Assembly (NCBI RefSeq): GCF_022699665.1
Contig: NZ_JALDNB010000010.1
Span: 145,725 to 209,724, forward strand
DNA: 64,000 nt
Origin: Chryseobacterium aahli
GTDB taxonomy: Bacteria; Bacteroidota; Bacteroidia; Flavobacteriales; Weeksellaceae
Reading direction: 5' to 3'
In this document: piece after piece, positions 52,914-60,529 of the stretch
How the letters are laid out: the number at the start of each line of letters is the position of its first letter
How positions within the stretch are numbered: the first letter of the stretch is position 1
Position numbers and translations under genes: made by a program
Notes under the pieces: generated by a model
The model's database searches: none
What the model was told of the DNA's origin: nothing
The model's input: the letters and a program-made list of their open reading frames with translations, nothing else

Positions 52914-53618
52914 ATGATAGATAAAAGAGTAAAAAATGCTGCTGAAGCTATTGAAGGAATCCAAGACGGAATGACACTAATGCTTGGCGGATTCGGTCTT
53001 TGCGGAATTCCGGAAAATTCAATCAATGCATTGGTAGATAGTGATGTAAAAGATTTGACCTGTATTTCAAACAACGCAGGAGTAGATGATTTCGGATTGG
53101 GATTATTGTTGCAGAAAAAGCAGATCAAAAAAATGATTTCTTCATACGTTGGCGAAAACGCAGAATTCGAAAGACAAATGCTTTCAGGTGAATTGGATGT
53201 TGAATTGACGCCACAGGGAACTTTAGCAGAAAAATGTCGTGCCGCTCAGGCTGGAATTCCTGCTTTCTACACACCTGCAGGTTTCGGAACTGAAGTCGCA
53301 GAAGGGAAAGAAGTAAAAGATTTCAAAGGGAAACCACATATTTTGGAGCACGCTTACGAAGCAGATTATTCTATCGTAAAAGCCTGGAAAGGTGATCACG
53401 CAGGAAATTTAATTTTTAAAGGGTCAGCAAGAAATTTTAACCATCCAATGGCGGGTGCCGGTAAAATCACCATCGCTGAAGTTGAAGAATTAGTTGCTCC
53501 GGGAGAATTAGATCCCAACCAGATTCATATTCCAGGAATTATGATTCAAAGAATTTTCCAAGGAGAAAAATTTGAAAAAAGAATCGAGCAGCGAACTGTC
53601 AGAAAGAAAGATAATTAA
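52914..53618 (+). CDS. scoA: 3-oxoacid CoA-transferase subunit A
   Basis: 234 residues of a family I CoA-transferase alpha subunit, with the glycine-rich CoA-binding GMTLMLGGFGLCGIPE near residue 19 and GFGTEVAEGKEVKDF near 124. LKADY-type HAYEADYSIVKAWKGDHAGNL near 147 completes the pattern. Together with the B subunit downstream it moves CoA between succinyl-CoA (or acetyl-CoA) and acetoacetate. Succinyl-CoA:acetoacetate specificity is the usual one for this pair but cannot be proven from sequence. The B subunit gene lies 136 bp downstream, an unusually wide gap filled with repeat-derived sequence. Confidence 0.92.
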   Translation: MIDKRVKNAAEAIEGIQDGMTLMLGGFGLCGIPENSINALVDSDVKDLTCISNNAGVDDFGLGLLLQKKQIKKMISSYVGENAEFERQMLSGELDVELTPQGTLAEKCRAAQAGIPAFYTPAGFGTEVAEGKEVKDFKGKPHILEHAYEADYSIVKAWKGDHAGNLIFKGSARNFNHPMAGAGKITIAEVEELVAPGELDPNQIHIPGIMIQRIFQGEKFEKRIEQRTVRKKDN

Positions 53619-53631
53619 GAATTATTATTTA

Positions 53632-53740
53632 AGCAATTGAGTAATAAAAATTTATATGACTTTGCTGAGTGAAACTCCTTTGCGAACTTAAAAGCAGTGT
53701 CAATCTTAAAAAAAACTTTGTGCTCTTTGCGTTAAAAAAA
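53632..53740. repeat. Decayed repeat remnant between the CoA-transferase subunits
   Basis: It contains CTTTGCGAACTTAAA and, 40 bp later, CTTTGCGTTA (53725-53734). The second is identical to the right terminal inverted repeat of the element at 59889-60112. The matching left end (TAACGCAAAG) is missing, so only part of an element remains. Confidence 0.45.
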
Positions 53741-53754
53741 TCAAATTAAAAAAA

Positions 53755-54408
53755 ATGTTAAGTAAAGAAGATATAGCAAAACGTATTTCAAAAGAAGTGA
53801 AAGACGGATATTACGTAAACTTAGGAATCGGAATCCCAACATTGGTGGCCAATTACGTTCCAGACAATCTTTCGGTAGAATTTCAAAGTGAAAATGGAGT
53901 TTTAGGAATGGGGCCATTTCCTTTTGAGGGCGAAGAAGATGCAGATGTCATCAACGCCGGAAAACAAACGATCACGATTTTAGAAGGTGGTTCATTTTTC
54001 GATTCTGCTTTTAGTTTTGGGATGATCAGAAGTCAGAAAGTAGATTTAACCATCCTTGGCGCAATGGAAGTTTCAGAAAACGGAGACATTGCCAACTGGA
54101 AAATCCCTGGAAAAATGGTGAAAGGAATGGGTGGTGCAATGGATCTGGTGGCTTCTGCAGAAAATATTATCGTTGCGATGATGCACATCAACAAAGCGGG
54201 AGAAAGCAAAATTCTGAAAAAATGTACACTTCCTTTAACCGGAATCAACTGCGTGAAAAAAGTAGTAACTGAATTGGCTGTTTTAGATGTAACTCCAGCC
54301 GGATTCAAATTGGTTGAAAGAGCTCCCGGAGTTTCTGTAGAACACATCATCAAATCAACAGAAGCAGATTTAATCATCGAAGGAGAAATTCCTGAAATGC
54401 AATTCTAA
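53755..54408 (+). CDS. scoB: 3-oxoacid CoA-transferase subunit B
   Basis: 217 residues of the beta subunit. VNLGIGIPTLVANYVP near residue 21 and SENGVLGMGPFPFEGEEDADVINAG near 47 carry the catalytic glutamate (SENG) that forms the CoA thioester intermediate. SFGMIRSQKVDLTILGAMEV near 90 and WKIPGKMVKGMGGAMDL near 118 are other conserved blocks. Length and order agree with ScoB. It is the last gene of the unit; a terminator follows within 10 bp. Confidence 0.93.
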   Translation: MLSKEDIAKRISKEVKDGYYVNLGIGIPTLVANYVPDNLSVEFQSENGVLGMGPFPFEGEEDADVINAGKQTITILEGGSFFDSAFSFGMIRSQKVDLTILGAMEVSENGDIANWKIPGKMVKGMGGAMDLVASAENIIVAMMHINKAGESKILKKCTLPLTGINCVKKVVTELAVLDVTPAGFKLVERAPGVSVEHIIKSTEADLIIEGEIPEMQF

Positions 54409-54414
54409 ATAAAA

Positions 54415-54441
54415 CGACCTTGTCATCGACAAGGTTTTTTG
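54415..54441 (+). terminator. Terminator of the CoA-transferase genes
   Basis: ACCTTGTC pairs with GACAAGGT around ATC, followed by a T run. Confidence 0.85.
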
Positions 54442-54471
54442 TTAAAAATATATATAGTACTTAAGTCGACC

Positions 54472-54663
54472 TAGGAAACATAGAGCGTTAAGAAAATTGA
54501 ATCCGTTAAGAAATTTCCACTGTTCGAAGCGCGAGACAACTTCTGACACTAGTAACAAAATAACAATTCGCGCAAGTTTTGGAAATTTTAGGATTCAATT
54601 TTAATTTTTAGCGGAAGTTTCCAAGTCTTGAATTTTTGTTTCTTTTGTTTCAAGACAAAAGAA
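54472..54663. repeat. Structured ~195-bp dispersed repeat, copy B
   Basis: Second copy of the element at 49118-49313, in the same orientation. The stem is kept: AATCC with GGATT, AAATTTCCA with TGGAAATTT, GCGCGA with TTCGCGC. The base pair C49167-G49234 of copy A has become T54516-A54583 here. The right-hand hairpin CTTTTGT/ACAAAAG is unchanged. It lies between the convergent scoB and DUF4197 genes. Confidence 0.8.
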
Positions 54664-54701
54664 AAATTAACTAATCTTGAATTCATTTTATAAAAAGAAG
54701 T

Positions 54702-55508
54702 TTACCTGCCATCCTGCGCCCCAAAAACCTTTTGCAAAATACTCGTCGTTCTCATCACAGAATTATTTCTGATACCGCTTTCTTTTTCAGCAACCATTTT
54801 AAAAACTCCATTAATCGTTTCGTTGGTAACGTATTCATTTAAATCTGTTGAAACAGCATTTCCAGTCAAGGTATTGTATTTTGAAATTAAATTGTTCCAA
54901 ACCTTATCAGCACCAACTTTCCCTAATGAAGCCTTCACTTTTGGCTGAAAAGCAGTGAACAATTGTGATTGAGTTTTACTTTGTAAATAGTTTGTCGCAG
55001 AATTATCACCTCCCAATAAAATGTTTTTGGCATCGGTAATCGTCATTGAAGTGATGGCTTTTGTGAAAATCGGAGCAGATTCAGTAACAGCATCTTCAGC
55101 TGCTCTGTTCAATAATTTCACACCCTGATCTGCTAAGCTTCCCAACCCGAAAGCGCGGAGTTTGGTGTCGATTACTCTTAATTTTTCAGGCATTAAAATT
55201 TTCACGGCTTCATTTTTCAGGAAACCATCGGTTACGCCCAGTTTTTTCACACCTTCAGTTACGCCTAAATTTAAAGCTTCCTTTAAACCTGATGAAATTT
55301 GGGTTGAAGTAAGACTTCCTAAATTAACTGAAGAACTGTTTTTGGTTGGAGTTTGTGTACTTGTTGTAGAAGTTGCTGGTGTCGTTTTGGGATTGCTTAG
55401 ATCTATACCAGTCTGGTTTTTAACAGTAGATTTAATGATATCTAAAATTTGTGCTTGTGCAGAAACCGAGAATAATAATCCGGCTGCTAAGAGAAAAGTT
55501 TTTTTCAT
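54702..55508 (-). CDS. DUF4197-family exported protein
   Basis: 268 residues with a signal peptide (LLAAGLLFSVSAQAQ) followed by a Thr/Ser/Pro-rich linker (about 40-60). The DUF4197 domain fills the remainder: GLKEALNLGVTEGVKKLG near residue 74, PEKLRVIDTKLRAFGLG near 108, LNRAAEDAVTESAPIF near 131 and YNTLTGNA near 210. The family is widespread in proteobacteria and Bacteroidota, is all-helical, and has no known function. A periplasmic location follows from the signal peptide. It is monocistronic and divergent from the GH20 gene, with 105 bp between the two starts. Confidence 0.88.
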   Translation of the reverse strand: MKKTFLLAAGLLFSVSAQAQILDIIKSTVKNQTGIDLSNPKTTPATSTTSTQTPTKNSSSVNLGSLTSTQISSGLKEALNLGVTEGVKKLGVTDGFLKNEAVKILMPEKLRVIDTKLRAFGLGSLADQGVKLLNRAAEDAVTESAPIFTKAITSMTITDAKNILLGGDNSATNYLQSKTQSQLFTAFQPKVKASLGKVGADKVWNNLISKYNTLTGNAVSTDLNEYVTNETINGVFKMVAEKESGIRNNSVMRTTSILQKVFGAQDGR

Positions 55509-55522
55509 CGTTTATTTTTATA

Positions 55523-55530
55523 CAAAATTA
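55523..55530 (-). promoter_or_regulatory. TAnnTTTG box of the DUF4197 gene
   Basis: On the minus strand TAATTTTG ends 14 bp before the ATG at 55508. No TTG lies at the expected -33 distance. Confidence 0.35.
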
Positions 55531-55613
55531 GATGTTTCGTAGCTTAATTAGTTAAATCATAGACTGAATTTTTCAGAAAATAATTATATTCGCTAAAATC
55601 TAAACTCAACAAG

Positions 55614-57881
55614 ATGCTGCGTATTCTTTTGGTCTTTTCTTTACTCATTTCAACGTGTTTTTTCTCTCAGAATAAATTAAATTTAATTCCTTATCCGCAA
55701 AATTTAAAAATTAATAAAGGAGCAAGTGTAATTCCTGAAAAAATTCTTGTTCGGGAGGCAAAAAATGATTCTCTTCAGTTTGAAGTTAAGATTTTTAATA
55801 CATTTTTAAAAACTGATGCGACTCACTTCTTAGTTTCAAATCATGGAGTACCAAAATATAGTTTTGTAGAATTAGAAAAGGTAAATTCTTCAGAAATTAA
55901 AGATGATGGATATTTTTTAGAAATCAGCGATAAGAAGATTTTAATTAAATATTCAAGTAAAAAAGGAAAGTTCTATGCGTTTCAAACTTTGATTCAATTA
56001 ATTAATCAGTTTTCAAATAAAAAGGAAATTCCAAATTTAAAGATAAATGATTCTCCAAAATTCGCATGGCGAGGAATGCATTTAGACGTTTGCCGCCATT
56101 TCTTCACTGTCGAAGAAGTAAAACAATACATCGATTATCTGGCAATGTACAAACTCAATACTTTTCATTGGCATTTAACCGACGATCAAGGCTGGAGAAT
56201 TGAGATTAAAAAATATCCGAAACTTACACAAATTGGTTCAAAACGTAAAGAATCCATGATTGGTGCTTACGTTGATGATACATTTGACGGAAAACCTTAC
56301 GGGCCATATTTTTATACCCAAGAACAAATCAAAGATGTTGTAAAATACGCTCAGGATAGACACATCACGGTCGTTCCGGAGATTGAAATGCCCGGTCATG
56401 CTTTGGCTGCACTTTCTGCTTATCCTCAATTGGCGTGTACACAAGGACTATTTGAAGCGGCGACAAAATGGGGTGTTTTTGATGATGTTTTCTGTCCGAA
56501 AGAGGAAACGTTTACCTTTTTAGAAAATGTTTTGGATGAGGTCATTGCACTTTTTCCTTCGCAATATATTCATATCGGTGGCGACGAATGCCCGAAAACA
56601 AGATGGAAAAAATGTGCGCACTGTCAGGAATTAATTAAAAAACACAATCTAAAAGACGAGCACGGTTTACAAAGTTATTTCATTCAGAGAATTGAAAAGT
56701 ATGTCAACTCAAAAGGTCGAAAAATCATCGGCTGGGACGAGATTTTGGAAGGTGGATTGGCTCCCAATGCCGCAGTGATGAGCTGGACAGGTATTAAAGG
56801 TGGAATTGAAGCTGCAAAAACCAATCATTTTGCCGTAATGACGCCAGGAGCATATTGTTATTTTGACCATTATCAGGGCGATCCGCAGACCGAACCGAAT
56901 GCGTTTGGAGGTTTCACACCTTTGAATAAAGTCTATTCGTATGATCCTATTCCAGCTGAATTGAACGCAGAGCAGTCAAAATTTATTTTGGGAGTTCAGG
57001 CGAATTTATGGACGGAATATATTCTGGATTTCAAACAAGTTCAATACATGATCTTCCCAAGATTATTTGCTCTGTCTGAGGTCGGTTGGGGAACTTCAAA
57101 CCCTGAAAAATACAAAGAATTTGAAAACAGAGTGGTGGAGCATTTTAAGATTTTAGATAAAATGAACATCAACTATGCGAAAAGTATCTACAATATTTCA
57201 GGAAAGGTAATTCCTAATAACACTGGTGTTTCTTACGAACTTTTAACTTCTCAAAATCCCAACGGAATTAAATACACGATTGACGGAAGCGAGCCAAAAT
57301 CAAGTTCTGCAATTTATCAGAATGCAATTCCTGTTTCAAAAGCGATGACGGTAAAATCTGCTTATTTTGAAAATGGAGAATTGAAATCGGCGGTTTCTTC
57401 TCAAAATTTTACCACCTCAAAAACGACAGGTAAAAAAATCGCTTTAGAAAACCAGCCAAGCGAAAACTATTCTTTTGGCGGTGCATTTACGCTGGTTGAC
57501 GGAATTATTGGAAACGTAAAGCAGTTGGGGAAAACGTGGCTGGGTTTTCAGGGAAAAGATGTTGTCGCAACCATTGATTTAGGCGAAAAAACTAATTTTT
57601 CAGAAGTTTATTTTAATACATTAGACAATAAAGGAAGCTGGATTCATCTGGCGAAATCAGCAACAGTTTCAATTTCTGATGACGGAAAAAATTTTAAAAC
57701 CATCAAAGAAATAGGAAAAGAGGATATTCTTTCAGCAAAAGGAAAAATTATTCTTAAAGTCGGAAATCAAAATGTAAAATTTATTAAAATTAAAATAGAA
57801 AATGCAGGAATTATTCCCGCAGGAAATCCGGGTGCAGACTCAAAAGCGTGGCTTTTTGTAGATGAAATCGGAGCACAATAA
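55614..57881 (+). CDS. Beta-N-acetylhexosaminidase, glycoside hydrolase family 20
   Basis: 755 residues. Signal peptide 1-18 (CFFSQ), a GH20b zincin-like N-terminal domain (about 20-145), and a GH20 TIM barrel (about 150-500) that begins FAWRGMHLDVCRHFF and contains FHWHLTDDQGWRIE. The catalytic Asp-Glu pair is in HIGGDECPKTRW near residue 323. After the barrel lies a chitobiase-type C-terminal Ig-like domain (GSEPKSSSAIY near 560) and an F5/8-type galactose-binding-like domain (about 625-755). It removes terminal GlcNAc or GalNAc from glycans by substrate-assisted catalysis. Its neighbours on the right point to N-glycan breakdown. Confidence 0.94.
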   Translation: MLRILLVFSLLISTCFFSQNKLNLIPYPQNLKINKGASVIPEKILVREAKNDSLQFEVKIFNTFLKTDATHFLVSNHGVPKYSFVELEKVNSSEIKDDGYFLEISDKKILIKYSSKKGKFYAFQTLIQLINQFSNKKEIPNLKINDSPKFAWRGMHLDVCRHFFTVEEVKQYIDYLAMYKLNTFHWHLTDDQGWRIEIKKYPKLTQIGSKRKESMIGAYVDDTFDGKPYGPYFYTQEQIKDVVKYAQDRHITVVPEIEMPGHALAALSAYPQLACTQGLFEAATKWGVFDDVFCPKEETFTFLENVLDEVIALFPSQYIHIGGDECPKTRWKKCAHCQELIKKHNLKDEHGLQSYFIQRIEKYVNSKGRKIIGWDEILEGGLAPNAAVMSWTGIKGGIEAAKTNHFAVMTPGAYCYFDHYQGDPQTEPNAFGGFTPLNKVYSYDPIPAELNAEQSKFILGVQANLWTEYILDFKQVQYMIFPRLFALSEVGWGTSNPEKYKEFENRVVEHFKILDKMNINYAKSIYNISGKVIPNNTGVSYELLTSQNPNGIKYTIDGSEPKSSSAIYQNAIPVSKAMTVKSAYFENGELKSAVSSQNFTTSKTTGKKIALENQPSENYSFGGAFTLVDGIIGNVKQLGKTWLGFQGKDVVATIDLGEKTNFSEVYFNTLDNKGSWIHLAKSATVSISDDGKNFKTIKEIGKEDILSAKGKIILKVGNQNVKFIKIKIENAGIIPAGNPGADSKAWLFVDEIGAQ

Positions 57882-57927
57882 TTAAATAAAATTTAGTACT
57901 TAAAGTTTCTAAAATTTTAAACAAGTC

Positions 57928-57951
57928 AACCTTAACCTAAGCCTCAACTTA
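57928..57951 (+). repeat. Short hexamer repeat (AACCTY-like) before the glycosylasparaginase gene
   Basis: Four six-base units, AACCTT, AACCTA, AGCCTC and AACTTA, of the same family as the eight-unit array at 21690-21737. It ends 5 bp before the start codon at 57957. Confidence 0.5.
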
Positions 57952-57956
57952 AAAAT

Positions 57957-58952
57957 ATGAACTCACGAAGAAAATTTTTAAAAACCACAGGAATATTATC
58001 ATCCGCATTGTTGTTGAATCCGTTGGATTTGATTGCTAAAGAAGTTTCCAAAAACGAAAATATTTTTGTGAATAAACCGATAGTGCTTTCGACTTGGGAT
58101 TTTGGTTTAAAAGCCAACGAGGAAGCTTGGACGATTTTAGGAAGAGGCGGAAGAGCACTAGACGCGGTAGAAAAAGGCGTTCGGCTAGTTGAAAATGATC
58201 CCAATGAAAGAAGTGTAGGCTACGGCGGTCGCCCCGATAGAGACGGAAGAGTGACACTGGACGCTTGTATCATGGATGAAAATTACAACATCGGTTCGGT
58301 TGCCTGTTTAGAAAATATTAAAAATCCAATTTCCGTAGCCAGAATGGTGATGGAGAAAACACCTCATGTGATGTTGGTTGGTGACGGAGCGTTTCAGTTT
58401 GCTATTTCCCAAGGCTTTAAAAAAGAAAATATCCTCACACCAGAATCCGAAAAAGAGTGGAAAGAATGGCTGAAAGACAGCAAATATAAACCGCTCGTCA
58501 ACATAGAAAATCACGACACGATTGGTATGATTGCGCTCGATGCTCAGGGAAATCTTTCGGGAGCGTGTACAACCAGTGGAATGGCGTTCAAAATGCACGG
58601 CAGAGTAGGCGATTCTCCAATTATTGGTGCAGGTTTGTTTGTTGATAATGAAGTGGGTGCGGCGACGGCGACTGGGCATGGCGAAGAAGTCATCAGAACG
58701 GTAGGAACTCATCTCGTTGTGGAACTGATGCGGCAAGGTAGAAATCCTCAGCAAGCCTGTAAAGAAGCGGTTGAAAGAATCGTGAAAATTACTGAGCGAA
58801 GAAAGAAAAATCTGAAAGACATTCAGGTTGGCTTTATTGCCATCAATAAAAAAGGAGAATATGGCTCGTACTGTATTCAGGACGGATTTAATTTTGCGGT
58901 TTATGACCAAAAAGGAAACCGTCTGGAGAAACCTGAATTTGCTTTGAAGTAA
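57957..58952 (+). CDS. aspG: Glycosylasparaginase (N4-(beta-N-acetylglucosaminyl)-L-asparaginase)
   Basis: 331 residues of the Ntn-hydrolase family that splits the GlcNAc-Asn bond of N-linked glycopeptides. NSRRKFLKTTGILSSALLL is a twin-arginine-like signal peptide. The autoprocessing threonine is in ENHDTIGMIALD (Thr at about residue 184), giving the nucleophile of the beta subunit. Binding-site blocks GYGGRPDRDGRV (about 87), MHGRVGDSPIIGAG (about 213) and TGHGEEVIRT (about 238) match the enzyme from Elizabethkingia (formerly Flavobacterium) meningoseptica. It lies between GH20 hexosaminidase and cutC. Confidence 0.93.
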   Translation: MNSRRKFLKTTGILSSALLLNPLDLIAKEVSKNENIFVNKPIVLSTWDFGLKANEEAWTILGRGGRALDAVEKGVRLVENDPNERSVGYGGRPDRDGRVTLDACIMDENYNIGSVACLENIKNPISVARMVMEKTPHVMLVGDGAFQFAISQGFKKENILTPESEKEWKEWLKDSKYKPLVNIENHDTIGMIALDAQGNLSGACTTSGMAFKMHGRVGDSPIIGAGLFVDNEVGAATATGHGEEVIRTVGTHLVVELMRQGRNPQQACKEAVERIVKITERRKKNLKDIQVGFIAINKKGEYGSYCIQDGFNFAVYDQKGNRLEKPEFALK

Positions 58953-59018
58953 AATTAAATTATTAATCATCATCAAATACTAATGAAAAAAATAATCAAA
59001 AGTGAGATTTAAATTTTT

Positions 59019-59150
59019 AAACCATTAAGATATTTTAGTTTGTAAGTTTGGTTAAGGTAAAATATCTAAAGATATTTATTAAGCAGGCTGCTGAACTCAG
59101 ATTTATCTGAGCCTTAAAAATCTTACAATCTGAATCGGCTTAATGTTTCA
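59019..59150. repeat. Imperfect palindromic element between aspG and cutC
   Basis: AAACCATTAAG (59019-59029) faces CTTAATGTTTC (59139-59149) as near-perfect terminal inverted repeats. Inside, GTAAG...GGTTAAGG matches the reverse complement of CCTTAAAAATCTTAC, and CTCAG/CTGAG flanks a small hairpin. The ~130-bp block has no reading frame and resembles a MITE. Confidence 0.55.
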
Positions 59151-59193
59151 TTTTTGAATACTATCTTTTCAATTAAATAATAAACTAAAAAAA

Positions 59194-59856
59194 ATGTTCT
59201 TAGAAATAGCCACATTCGATATCACATCCGCTGAAATAGCTTTGAATTCTGTTGCCGACCGAATTGAATTCTGTGCTGACATTAATTCAGGAGGAATTAC
59301 ACCCGACCTTGAAGAATTGAGATATTTAAAAGAAAAATATTCCAAACCGATTCATGTGATGATTCGTCCTGTCGGTGGAGGTTTTATGTACACCGATTCA
59401 GAATTTTTGCAGATGCAGAAAGATATTATTGAATTTTCAAAAGCTAAAGCTGATGGATTTGTTTTCGGAATTTTAGATGAAAATCAGGAAATTGATTATG
59501 AAAAAAACAGATTGTTAGTTGATTTAACCAATGGTAGACCATGCGTTTTTCACAGAGCTATCGACCGAACCAAAAATATTTTTGAATCTGCAGGAAAGTT
59601 GGTCGAGTTAGGTTTCAAGGAAATTCTCACTTCAGGCGGAGAAAATTCTGCGATGGAAGGGAAAGAAAATTTAAAAAAGCTTATAGAAAATTGTGGTGAT
59701 GACATTAAAATATTAATTGGTGGTGGAGTTCGTTCCAATAATATTTCAGAGTTGAAAAATGTAACGAATGGGAAATATTTTCATTCTTCTGCAGTGTTGT
59801 CTTATGAATCATTTGCAAATGCTGAAGAGATTAAAAAATTGAAGGTTAATTTGTGA
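59194..59856 (+). CDS. cutC: CutC-family TIM-barrel protein
   Basis: 220 residues with the CutC fold signature: LEIATFDITSAEIAL, DRIEFCADINSGGITPD near residue 23, IHVMIRPVGGGFMYTD near 50, CVFHRAIDRT near 114, and ILTSGGENSAMEG near 143. CutC was named for copper homeostasis in E. coli, but that role is doubtful. Here the gene lies inside a glycan-degradation set, which suggests a carbohydrate-related function instead. It is separated from aspG and from the next genes by palindromic elements. No signal peptide, so it is cytosolic. Confidence 0.88.
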   Translation: MFLEIATFDITSAEIALNSVADRIEFCADINSGGITPDLEELRYLKEKYSKPIHVMIRPVGGGFMYTDSEFLQMQKDIIEFSKAKADGFVFGILDENQEIDYEKNRLLVDLTNGRPCVFHRAIDRTKNIFESAGKLVELGFKEILTSGGENSAMEGKENLKKLIENCGDDIKILIGGGVRSNNISELKNVTNGKYFHSSAVLSYESFANAEEIKKLKVNL

Positions 59857-59888
59857 AATTTTATTGAGAGATATTAAATGAAATTTTT

Positions 59889-60112
59889 TAACGCAAAGTT
59901 TTATTTTTAATGTCACATACTTAAAGTAGCAAAGAATGACGGACAAGCCGTCTAAGCTTGAGAATAAATTTACGGTTAAAAATAATTTTTGAATTTAAGA
60001 AAAGAATTAATCTATGAAAGTTTTATAGAGCACATATATTTTCAAGCTTAAGCAACTTGGTTGCTACTCTTTGCTTCTTAAATCTTCATAAAGAAAAATA
60101 ATCTTTGCGTTA
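59889..60112. repeat. MITE-like 224-bp palindromic element upstream of the GxxExxY gene
   Basis: Perfect 10-bp terminal inverted repeats, TAACGCAAAG (59889-59898) and CTTTGCGTTA (60103-60112). Further inside, GTAGCAAAGAA and TCTAAGCTTGAGAA on the left match, with mismatches, the reverse complement of TCTTTGCTTC and TTTTCAAGCTTAAG on the right. The block could fold into a long hairpin. No coding capacity for a transposase. Confidence 0.75.
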
Positions 60113-60151
60113 ATAAAGTACTAGATAAAAGTTAAACAAACACAAACACAA

Positions 60152-60529
60152 ATGACAGAAAACGAATTATCCTATAAAATTATTGGTGCTGCACTGGAAG
60201 TGCATAAAACTTTGGGAGTTGGTTTGCTTGAAAGCGCTTATGAAGTTGCTTTAGCTTACGAGTTAAGAGAACTTGGTTTTGAGGTCAAAAGTCAGGTGGT
60301 ACTTTCCCTAAAATATAAAAGTGAGATAATTGATAATGCTTACAGAATTGATTTGATTGTAGAAGATAAGGTGATTATAGAAGTTAAATCTGTATTAGAA
60401 ATTAATCCCATTTCCTATTCGCAGATTTTGACTTATTTAAAATTAACAAACATCAAACTCGGACTTCTCATTAACTTTAATACACCTTTAATCAAAGACG
60501 GAATACACAGAATTGTAAATAAACTATAA
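60152..60529 (+). CDS. GxxExxY-family PD-(D/E)XK nuclease-like protein
   Basis: 125 residues with the family-defining GVGLLESAYEVAL (G-x-x-E-x-x-Y) near residue 26, a hydrophobic YRIDLIVEDKVIIEVKSV block near 70 with the D...(E)VK core of the PD-(D/E)XK fold, and the SQILTYLKLTNIKLGLLINFN ending. GxxExxY proteins are common in multiple copies in Bacteroidota genomes and are predicted nucleases; their role is not known. It starts 40 bp after a palindromic element and its stop is directly followed by the ATG of the mannosidase gene. It looks like an insertion into the glycan-degradation set. Confidence 0.88.
   Translation: MTENELSYKIIGAALEVHKTLGVGLLESAYEVALAYELRELGFEVKSQVVLSLKYKSEIIDNAYRIDLIVEDKVIIEVKSVLEINPISYSQILTYLKLTNIKLGLLINFNTPLIKDGIHRIVNKL

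Noticed and set aside
58308..58976. Long open frame (222 codons) antisense to the glycosylasparaginase gene
   Set aside because: It mirrors a strongly conserved gene on the other strand. The translated product has no recognisable domain or signal.
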